Assembly: GCA_021202245.1 (NCBI GenBank)
Contig: JAJQDK010000021.1
Span: 1 to 5,572 of the forward strand
Reading direction: 5' to 3'
Origin: Clostridiales bacterium
GTDB taxonomy: Bacteria; Bacillota; Clostridia; Oscillospirales; Acutalibacteraceae
Length of the DNA: 5,572 bases
Position numbers and translations under genes: made by a program. Under the pieces are notes generated by a model. The model had not been told where the DNA came from. It did not search any database and saw nothing but the letters and a program-made list of their open reading frames with translations. This document shows positions 1-4,610 of this stretch, piece after piece; position 1 is the stretch's first letter; each line of letters starts with the position of its first letter.

Positions 1-17
1 CTGCAATCTATCGAAAG

Positions 18-43
18 CTCTGTTTCAAGCTAGCTTGACAGAG
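18..43. repeat. Palindrome within an imperfect hairpin, upstream of recG
   Basis: Bases 25-38 (TCAAGCTAGCTTGA) form a perfect 14-bp palindrome. CTCTG at 18-22 pairs with CAGAG at 39-43, with a two-base bulge at 23-24, so an RNA copy could fold into a bulged hairpin. No T-run follows directly, so it is not a standard terminator. A TTGACA hexamer (35-40) overlaps the right side, so an operator or a promoter-proximal element is possible. It may also lie in the 3' end of an upstream gene cut off by the window edge. The symmetry is directly visible but the role is unknown. Confidence 0.45.
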
Positions 44-70
44 AGTTGCTCCGATTTAAATTCTTAGAAT

Positions 71-104
71 AAAAGGGGGTGTGATTTTGTATCATACCCT
101 TTTT
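71..104 (+). terminator. Probable intrinsic terminator of the gene upstream of recG
   Basis: The left arm 72-85 pairs with 91-104 around a five-base loop (86-90). The core is nine pairs, GGGTGTGAT with ATCATACCC including one G-T pair. It continues outward through two G-T pairs and three A-T pairs into the run of five T at 100-104. The A-run before it and the T-run after it fit a Rho-independent terminator, possibly working in both directions. It most likely ends transcription of a gene left of the window. If a promoter lies further upstream, it could instead act as an attenuator in a recG leader. Confidence 0.6.
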
Positions 105-152
105 GCGTATCTTCTTTAGAAAGTTTTATCTCTGTTTGAAAGGTAAATAGCA

Positions 153-2198
153 ATGGCTTCACTTTACAAAATGCGGATTTCCGATTTAAGCGGAATAGGC
201 GCCAAGCGTGCCGCGCTTTTTAATAAACTCGGAATATACAGCGTGGGTGATTTGCTCAATTTTTATCCCCGCTCATATGAGGACTGGAACTCAGTCACAA
301 AAATCGAAAATCTTGAGTCCGGCGGAGTGTTCTGCATCAGGGCTGTTCTCGGCACTCAGATTGTCAATTCAAGAACCGGCGGCGGTCGCATCATTTCAAA
401 GGGTACGGTTTATGACGATACCGGCACGCTTCAAATCATCTTTTTTAACAATAAATATATAAGCTCAATGCTCAAAAGCGGCAAAGAGTATTATTTTTAC
501 GGAAAGGTCACCGCTGATTATAACATCGGTCAAATGATTTCCCCAACATTTTCTCTTGTTTCCGAAGGCGCCGTGATACGTCCTGCCTACAAGCAAACAG
601 CCGGGCTTCCGAGCAAAACCACGGCAAATGCCGTCAGACAGGCGCTTTCTCTTTTGCCAAAGGAAATAAAGGACCCCCTTCCCGAGCAGGTTAGACGTAC
701 ATTCGGCTTGTGCGGTCTGAAACAGGCTCTCAATGATATTCATTTTCCTGCCGACAGCAATGCGCTCGATAATGCGCGCAGGCGCCTTGTTACAGAAGAG
801 CTTGTTGTTTTAAATCTCGGTATGCGAAGCTTGAGGGAGCACAGCAGGGGAGAAAGCGGCATAAAAATCAATAAGGATTTTTCCACTGATTTTGAAAAGC
901 TTCTTCCTTTTGAATTTACACGGGCGCAAAAGCGTGTTGTTGAGGAATGTGTTGCCGATTTAACGCAAAAAATCGCCCCTATGAACCGATTGGTGCAGGG
1001 GGATGTCGGTTCGGGCAAGACTGCGGTGGCGGCTTCTGTTTGCTACACCGTTATTAAAAACGGCTTTCAGGCTGCATTTATGGCTCCCACTGAAATACTC
1101 GCCCGCCAGCATTACCATACCTTTTGCAAACTTTTTGAAAGCGCCGATATAAATGTAGCCCTGCTCACGGGTGCCTTAAAGGAGTCCGAAAAGAAAAAAA
1201 TAAGGGCTCAGCTTGCCTGCGGTGAGATTGATTTGATTATCGGAACTCACGCGCTGATAACTGATAAAACGGAATTTAAAAATTTAGGCTTGGCGGTCAC
1301 CGATGAACAGCATCGCTTCGGCGTAGCTCAGCGAGCAAAGCTGCTCGGAAAGGGCGAAAATCCTCATTTGCTTGTAATGAGCGCAACACCAATCCCCAGA
1401 ACCTTGGGTCTGATTGTGTTCGGCGATTTGGATATTTCAATCATTGACGAGCTCCCTCCGTTCAGAAAACCCGTTAAAACAATGCTGATTAACGAGTTAA
1501 AGCATAAAAGAGCTTATGAATTTATAAAGAATGAGATAAGCAAGGGCAGACAGGCTTACATAGTATGTCCTCTTGTCGAAGAGGGAGAGCTTGATAATGT
1601 CGCTTCCGCCGAGGAATACGCGGCGGAGCTTATGCTCAGAGAATTTTCCAATATTCCCGTAGGCATTGTCCACGGCAGAATGAAGCCGAGTGAAAAGGAA
1701 GAGGTAATGAATAAATTCTCCGCAGGAGAATATTCATTGCTTGTAGCGACTACGGTAATTGAGGTCGGTGTAGACGTGCCGAACGCCACGGTTATGATGA
1801 TTGAAAATGCAGAGAGATTCGGGCTTTCTCAGCTTCATCAGCTCAGAGGCAGAGTCGGCAGGGGAGGAGAGCAGTCTTATTGTATCCTTGTCAGCAATAA
1901 AGAAAGCCCCGAAACAAAGCAAAGGCTTGAGGTTATGTGTTCCACAAACGACGGCTTTAAAATTGCCGATGAGGATCTCAGGATGAGGGGACCGGGCGAC
2001 TTTTTCGGAGAGCGACAGCACGGATTGCCCCAAATGTCTATCGCCGATTTTGCCGATACAAAAAGTCTTGAGCTGTCACAGAAGGTTGCCGATTATATAA
2101 TGTTTGTATATAAGAACCTCTGCAACGACGAGCTTAGACTGCTGAAGAATGAGGTTGACAGGCTGTTCATGCACGGCGGACAAAATTCTTTGAATTAA
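153..2198 (+). CDS. recG: ATP-dependent DNA helicase RecG
   Basis: RecG is a cytoplasmic superfamily 2 translocase that remodels stalled replication forks and Holliday junctions by branch migration, driven by ATP hydrolysis. The 681-residue product has the full family length. An N-terminal wedge/OB-fold region covers roughly residues 1-150. The helicase core shows a Q-like TRAQ (257-260), Walker A GDVGSGKT (283-290), the RecG-type box DEQHRFG (384-390), motif III SATPIPRT (410-417) and motif VI QLRGRVGRG (563-571). The C-terminal EDLRMRGPGDFFGERQHG (607-624) is the TRG region that couples ATP hydrolysis to movement. All key residues are intact. The ATG at 153 is preceded by GAAAGG (138-143) at a nine-base spacing; a second ATG at residue 7 is less well placed. 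No convincing promoter is visible between the upstream terminator and the start. No terminator with a T-run follows the stop, so some readthrough into the next gene is possible. Confidence 0.97.
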   Translation: MASLYKMRISDLSGIGAKRAALFNKLGIYSVGDLLNFYPRSYEDWNSVTKIENLESGGVFCIRAVLGTQIVNSRTGGGRIISKGTVYDDTGTLQIIFFNNKYISSMLKSGKEYYFYGKVTADYNIGQMISPTFSLVSEGAVIRPAYKQTAGLPSKTTANAVRQALSLLPKEIKDPLPEQVRRTFGLCGLKQALNDIHFPADSNALDNARRRLVTEELVVLNLGMRSLREHSRGESGIKINKDFSTDFEKLLPFEFTRAQKRVVEECVADLTQKIAPMNRLVQGDVGSGKTAVAASVCYTVIKNGFQAAFMAPTEILARQHYHTFCKLFESADINVALLTGALKESEKKKIRAQLACGEIDLIIGTHALITDKTEFKNLGLAVTDEQHRFGVAQRAKLLGKGENPHLLVMSATPIPRTLGLIVFGDLDISIIDELPPFRKPVKTMLINELKHKRAYEFIKNEISKGRQAYIVCPLVEEGELDNVASAEEYAAELMLREFSNIPVGIVHGRMKPSEKEEVMNKFSAGEYSLLVATTVIEVGVDVPNATVMMIENAERFGLSQLHQLRGRVGRGGEQSYCILVSNKESPETKQRLEVMCSTNDGFKIADEDLRMRGPGDFFGERQHGLPQMSIADFADTKSLELSQKVADYIMFVYKNLCNDELRLLKNEVDRLFMHGGQNSLN

Positions 2199-2203
2199 AT
2201 TTG

Positions 2204-2232
2204 TTGAAAAAATATACATTATACCTTATAAT
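2204..2232 (+). promoter_or_regulatory. Sigma-A-type promoter of the DD-carboxypeptidase gene
   Basis: TTGAAA (2204-2209) is separated by exactly 17 bases from a perfect TATAAT (2227-2232). Transcription would start near 2239, giving a leader of about 85 bases before the ATG at 2326. The -10 also exists on the minus strand because of the surrounding palindrome, but no -35-like hexamer lies at the right distance there, so the plus direction is favoured. The hexamers and spacing are visible; activity is inferred. Confidence 0.7.
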
Positions 2233-2238
2233 GTATAT
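2212..2238. repeat. Perfect 12-bp inverted repeat overlapping the promoter (candidate operator)
   Basis: ATATACATTATA (2212-2223) and TATAATGTATAT (2227-2238) are exact reverse complements separated by CCT. The dyad covers most of the promoter spacer and the whole -10 hexamer, the usual position for a repressor operator. It does not match the PerR box, whose half sites run the other way. It has TACA/TGTA elements as in BlaI/MecI operators but with a much wider spacing. Read on the minus strand, the hairpin is followed by T6 and could be a weak terminator, but no minus-strand gene is present to need one. Confidence 0.6.
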
Positions 2239-2325
2239 ATCGCTTAATAGGCGCCGGTTAAATTACGCTGTTATCGCGTTACCTTATCGGCAAATAAATT
2301 TGAATTTCTCAGAGGGGATTTTTCT

Positions 2326-3687
2326 ATGAATAAAATTAACAGGAATTTTTTAAAAATTCTATCCTTGCTTTTTGCGCTGTGCATCCTGCTTATGTCATCC
2401 GTTGTTTCGGTCGGTGCCGTTTCATATTCCAATGACGTATCAACCGTGTCCGATTCAATTTTACTTGTAAATATGGATACAGGTCAGGAAGTCTTTTCAA
2501 AGGATGCAGACTCCAAGCGTTATCCCGCATCCACCACAAAAATTATGACCTACATAATTGCCGTTGAAAACATAGAAGACCTTGACAATACGCAAATACC
2601 TATCAAGCAGTCTGTTCTTGATATTCTTGACGGCACCGGCAGCTCCCTTGCAGGCGTGGAAAGTCACGTCGGAGAGTCAATGTCTGCCATTGATTTGCTC
2701 TACTCCATGATGGTTCCCTCCGGCAACGATGCCGCAGTTGTTTTGGCTGATTATGTCGGAAACGGCAGCATAGATGCCTTTGTTGAGATGATGAACGAAA
2801 AGGCTCAGGAGCTCGGCTGCGAAAACACAAATTTTGTAAATCCTGACGGACTTCATGATGACGACCATTATACTACCGCTCGTGACCTTTACAAAATTAC
2901 CACCTATGCCTTAACTTTACCGAGATTTTCCGAAATAACGGATACCACCACATACTATTGCGAGGACGATGATACGCCTCTGATAACAACAAATTATCTC
3001 ATAGATGCCTCCAGAGGCGGAAATTTATATTACACATATGCCAAGGGTATCAAAACAGGTACAACAAACGAGGCGGGAAGGTGCCTTGTTACAACGGCTA
3101 CAGCAGACGGCTATTCATATATGGCAATTTTGCTTCATGCGCCGTATGAAGAGGGTGTGAACGAGGATGAATACGGCACAATGACCGATGCTGCCGATTT
3201 GTTCAGGTGGGCTCTTACAAGCCTTGAGCTGAACACCGTTGCTTCCGAGGAAACTCCGGTGTGCGAGGAAACGGTAAATCTTGCCTGGGGCAAGGATTCT
3301 GTGCTCCTGGTTCCCGAAACCGACCTCAGCGTTATAGTGCCTACCGATTATGAGGACTCGGATATTGTAATTGAAACCGATATTCCGGACAGCGTTGACG
3401 CTCCCGTAGACACCGATACGGTTATCGGTACCGCAACCGTTTATTATCAGGACGATGACGGCACCAAACAGGAGCTTGCAACCGTAAATCTTATTTCAAG
3501 CGAAAAAATTGAGAGAAGCGGATTTTTGTATGTTATCAGCGTTGTTTCAACGGTTCTTCAATCCTATTGGTTCATTATTTTGATAGGCGCCATAATTATC
3601 ATTCTCTTGATTTATTTCATAATTTCAAGAATAAGCAAAGCTCGCCGAAAGAAAAATAGAAAGGTAAAGCATTACCGCAATTTGTAA
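2326..3687 (+). CDS. Secreted membrane-anchored D-alanyl-D-alanine carboxypeptidase (low-molecular-weight PBP, peptidase S11 family)
   Basis: The enzyme is expected to remove the terminal D-Ala from peptidoglycan pentapeptides outside the membrane, limiting cross-linking. The 453-residue product starts with a signal peptide: basic N-terminus, hydrophobic stretch about 10-29, likely cleavage after VGA (31). The three active-site motifs of penicillin-binding serine peptidases are intact: S69-T-T-K72 in PASTTK, S132-G-N134 in PSGND, and K243-T-G245 in GIKTGT. A PBP5-type C-terminal beta domain probably spans about 305-395 and is rich in Asp and Glu. The protein then ends in a long hydrophobic stretch (about 400-434) and a basic tail (RRKKNRK). 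That suggests a true membrane-spanning anchor rather than the amphipathic helix of classical PBP5. The ATG at 2326 has AGAGGGG (2311-2317) at an eight-base spacing. The gene has its own promoter with an overlapping dyad. It resembles the dacA/dacF group, but the specific paralogue cannot be assigned, so no symbol is given. Confidence 0.93.
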   Translation: MNKINRNFLKILSLLFALCILLMSSVVSVGAVSYSNDVSTVSDSILLVNMDTGQEVFSKDADSKRYPASTTKIMTYIIAVENIEDLDNTQIPIKQSVLDILDGTGSSLAGVESHVGESMSAIDLLYSMMVPSGNDAAVVLADYVGNGSIDAFVEMMNEKAQELGCENTNFVNPDGLHDDDHYTTARDLYKITTYALTLPRFSEITDTTTYYCEDDDTPLITTNYLIDASRGGNLYYTYAKGIKTGTTNEAGRCLVTTATADGYSYMAILLHAPYEEGVNEDEYGTMTDAADLFRWALTSLELNTVASEETPVCEETVNLAWGKDSVLLVPETDLSVIVPTDYEDSDIVIETDIPDSVDAPVDTDTVIGTATVYYQDDDGTKQELATVNLISSEKIERSGFLYVISVVSTVLQSYWFIILIGAIIIILLIYFIISRISKARRKKNRKVKHYRNL

Positions 3688-3695
3688 TATTAAAA

Positions 3696-3712
3696 TAAAT
3701 CGCTCCGATTTA
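3696..3712 (+). terminator. Small hairpin after the carboxypeptidase gene (weak terminator candidate)
   Basis: TAAATCG (3696-3702) and CGATTTA (3706-3712) are exact inverted repeats around a CTC loop, starting nine bases after the stop codon. The nearest T-run (3730-3734) is 17 bases beyond the stem, so this is not a standard Rho-independent terminator. It may serve as an mRNA 3'-end stabiliser or a weak terminator. Its loop and right arm lie within a 12-base sequence also found at 48-59. Confidence 0.35.
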
Positions 3713-3750
3713 ATGTAAAAAGTGTAATATTTTTGTAAATAATTCTTTAC

Positions 3751-3778
3751 TTGAATTTTTATTCCGATGTGTTATACT
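3751..3778 (+). promoter_or_regulatory. Extended -10 promoter of nrdR
   Basis: TTGAAT (3751-3756) is followed after 16 bases by TATACT (3773-3778). A TG dinucleotide at 3770-3771, one base upstream of the hexamer, makes this an extended -10 element. Transcription would start near 3785, leaving a leader of about 54 bases before the nrdR start. It gives nrdR a transcript independent of the preceding gene. Confidence 0.65.
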
Positions 3779-3795
3779 GACTTTAAGCAAATTGA

Positions 3796-3819
3796 CAGAC
3801 GAATTGCAATGATTGTCTG
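3796..3819 (+). promoter_or_regulatory. Hairpin in the nrdR 5' untranslated region
   Basis: CAGACGA (3796-3802) pairs with TTGTCTG (3813-3819), seven pairs including one G-T pair, around a ten-base loop that contains the palindrome ATTGCAAT (3803-3810 together with the preceding A of the stem context). It ends eight bases before the Shine-Dalgarno sequence and no T-run follows. It could influence mRNA stability or be a DNA-level operator just downstream of the transcription start. The role is unknown. Confidence 0.4.
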
Positions 3820-3826
3820 AATATTC

Positions 3827-3832
3827 GAGGTG
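3827..3832 (+). promoter_or_regulatory. Ribosome binding site that fixes the nrdR start
   Basis: GAGGTG (3827-3832) lies six bases before the ATG at 3839. An in-frame GTG at 3830 would extend the protein by three residues (fMet-Ser-Lys), but that GTG is itself part of the Shine-Dalgarno sequence and has no other site at a workable distance. The ATG is therefore preferred, and it also gives the typical NrdR N-terminus MKCPYC. Confidence 0.8.
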
Positions 3833-3838
3833 TCAAAA

Positions 3839-4297
3839 ATGAAATGTCCCTATTGCGGCTTTGAAGAAAGCAAGGTTATAGATTCACGCTCCGCCGATGA
3901 CGGCGAAAGAATCCGCAGAAGGCGGGAATGTCTGAACTGCAAAAAAAGATTCACCACTCACGAAGTGATTGAAACCGTTCCGCTTATTGTGGTAAAGCGT
4001 GATAAATCAAGAGAGGTATTTGACAGAAACAAGCTCACTGCCGGCATATTGCGTGCCTGTGAAAAGCGTCCTGTTTCTATTGAGCAGATTGAATCTATGG
4101 TTGATTTCATTGAAGCACAGCTCCAGAGCAGCCTTGATCGTGAAATCACTACCTCGCAAATCGGAGAGCTTGCTATGGAACAGCTGAAAAACGTAGACGA
4201 GGTCTCCTATGTTCGCTTTGCTTCGGTTTATCGTCAATTTAAGGATATAAACACATTTATGGATGAGCTGAATAAGCTTCTTACAGAGAAAAAGTAA
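3839..4297 (+). CDS. nrdR: Transcriptional repressor NrdR
   Basis: NrdR is a cytoplasmic nucleotide-sensing regulator that binds NrdR boxes upstream of ribonucleotide reductase genes and represses them when dATP is high. With the ATG at 3839 the product is 152 residues, the normal family length. The N-terminal zinc ribbon shows its four cysteines in two pairs, C3-P-Y-C6 and C31-L-N-C34, separated by the conserved basic segment ERIRRRRE (23-30). The ATP-cone domain follows from about residue 48: VVKRDKSREVFDRNKL (51-66) carries the nucleotide-binding features, and the RFASVYRQFKD segment lies near its end. No key residue is missing. No nrdA/B, nrdD or other reductase gene is in the window, so its targets are elsewhere. 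The gene has its own extended -10 promoter and a strong terminator about 70 bases downstream, so it is probably monocistronic. Confidence 0.97.
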   Translation: MKCPYCGFEESKVIDSRSADDGERIRRRRECLNCKKRFTTHEVIETVPLIVVKRDKSREVFDRNKLTAGILRACEKRPVSIEQIESMVDFIEAQLQSSLDREITTSQIGELAMEQLKNVDEVSYVRFASVYRQFKDINTFMDELNKLLTEKK

Positions 4298-4366
4298 AAT
4301 AACCGTAAAAATTAACAATATTATGTTCTTTGACAGACTATAGCTTCTGCAAATTTTTCTCTAACG
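4298..4366. other. Spacer between the nrdR stop and its terminator, no feature seen
   Basis: This is AT-rich 3' untranslated sequence. It contains TTGACAGAC (4330-4338), which has a consensus -35 hexamer, but no -10-like sequence follows at 16-18 bases. I see no open frame with a ribosome binding site on either strand and no stable stem. Confidence 0.5.
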
Positions 4367-4402
4367 GCGTACCGCATTTTTTGCTGCGGTACGCTTATTT
4401 TT
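4367..4402 (+). terminator. Strong Rho-independent terminator of nrdR
   Basis: GCGTACCGCA (4367-4376) and TGCGGTACGC (4385-4394) form a perfect ten-pair GC-rich stem around an eight-base loop, followed by TTATTTTT (4395-4402). This is the clearest terminator in the window. It separates nrdR from the surface-protein gene. The opposite strand has no T-run after the stem, so it acts mainly on plus-strand transcripts. Confidence 0.93.
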
Positions 4403-4414
4403 GTGCTTAATTTG

Positions 4415-4440
4415 TTTAATTTTTTTGAATTAAAATTAAA
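4415..4440. repeat. AT-only inverted repeat downstream of the nrdR terminator
   Basis: TTTAATTTT (4415-4423) and AAAATTAAA (4432-4440) are exact reverse complements with an eight-base spacer. The stem contains no GC pair, so it is weak as RNA. It lies roughly 55 bases upstream of the next -35 element. It may simply reflect AT-rich, possibly bent, promoter-upstream DNA. Confidence 0.35.
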
Positions 4441-4466
4441 TTCTACCCTCTTTACAATTTGTTGAA

Positions 4467-4524
4467 AATTTTACACAAACTTGTCAGTTAATTATTGACA
4501 ATTATTGCATAATGGTGTAAAATT
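4467..4524. repeat. Two overlapping inverted repeats around the surface-protein promoter
   Basis: The outer pair is AATTTTACAC (4467-4476) and GTGTAAAATT (4515-4524), ten exact complementary bases with the right arm covering the -10 hexamer. The inner pair is TTGTCA (4481-4486) and TGACAA (4496-4501), with the right arm covering the -35 hexamer. The two dyads are not concentric (centres near 4495.5 and 4491). Because both lie upstream of the expected transcription start, they can act only on the DNA, as operators or looping sites. The symmetry is visible; regulation is inferred. Confidence 0.5.
4495..4523 (+). promoter_or_regulatory. Strong sigma-A-type promoter of the surface-protein gene
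   Basis: A perfect TTGACA (4495-4500) is separated by 17 bases from TAAAAT (4518-4523), which matches TATAAT at five of six positions. The start of transcription is expected near 4530, about 80 bases before the ATG at 4611. The upstream DNA is very AT-rich, which could add UP-element-like activation. This is the best-scoring promoter by eye in the window. Confidence 0.78.
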
Positions 4525-4542
4525 ATCTCGTATGTTGTAATC

Positions 4543-4597
4543 AGTGCAATGTAACTAACCCTTAACATAGGCTGTTACTTGTTTATCTGCACTTTTT
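4543..4597 (+). promoter_or_regulatory. Foldable mRNA leader ending just before the ribosome binding site
   Basis: Within the predicted leader, AGTGCA (4543-4548) can pair with TGCACT (4588-4593), and inside it GTAAC (4551-4555) can pair with GTTAC (4574-4578). The apical part can add further short pairing between CC and GG. The outer stem is followed immediately by a T-run (4593-4597) that touches the Shine-Dalgarno sequence. The arrangement could be a leader hairpin, a weak attenuator or a stabilising 5' structure. It matches no riboswitch class that I recognise. Confidence 0.4.
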
Positions 4598-4610
4598 GGA
4601 GGAAATGTAA
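4598..4610 (+). promoter_or_regulatory. Ribosome binding site followed by an in-frame start-stop (ATG TAA)
   Basis: GGAGGA (4598-4603) is a near-ideal Shine-Dalgarno sequence, eight bases from the ATG at 4611 when counted from GGAGG. An ATG at 4605 is followed directly by TAA (4608-4610) and then by the real ATG in the same frame. The first ATG is only two bases from GGAGG, too close for efficient use, and the stop rules out an upstream extension. This fixes the start at 4611. Confidence 0.75.

Noticed and set aside
1..67. Possible C-terminal end of an upstream gene (frames closing at TAG 31-33, TGA 36-38 or TAG 65-67)
   Set aside because: All three forward frames close within the first 67 bases and none of the short tails (for example LQSIESSVSS) is recognisable, so the correct frame cannot be chosen.
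465..1018. Minus-strand frames inside recG, and others of 60-100 residues inside recG, the carboxypeptidase and the surface-protein gene
   Set aside because: They sit antisense to complete conserved genes and have low-information translations and no ribosome binding site or promoter of note.
2212..2238. Terminator after recG
   Set aside because: On the plus strand the stem is entirely AT apart from one C-G pair and is preceded, not followed, by the homopolymer run; the promoter explanation fits better.
3792..3820. Second nrdR promoter at TTGACA 3792-3797
   Set aside because: The expected -10 position (3815-3820) reads GTCTGA, and the hexamer is part of the leader hairpin region.
3830..3838. 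GTG at 3830 as the nrdR start, adding three residues
   Set aside because: The GTG is part of the Shine-Dalgarno sequence GAGGTG that serves the ATG at 3839, and NrdR proteins normally begin MKCPYC.
4007..4318. Minus-strand frame of 103 residues across nrdR
   Set aside because: It lies wholly over a well-supported gene, has no recognisable motif and is explained as an antisense shadow.
4330..4358. Promoter starting at TTGACA 4330-4335
   Set aside because: No TATAAT-like hexamer is present 16-18 bases downstream, and the nrdR terminator follows at once.
4473..4501. NrdR box upstream of the surface-protein gene (ACACAAACTTGTCA)
   Set aside because: It shares the ACACAA start but lacks the AT-rich centre and the matching GTGT end, and no second box lies at the usual three-turn spacing.
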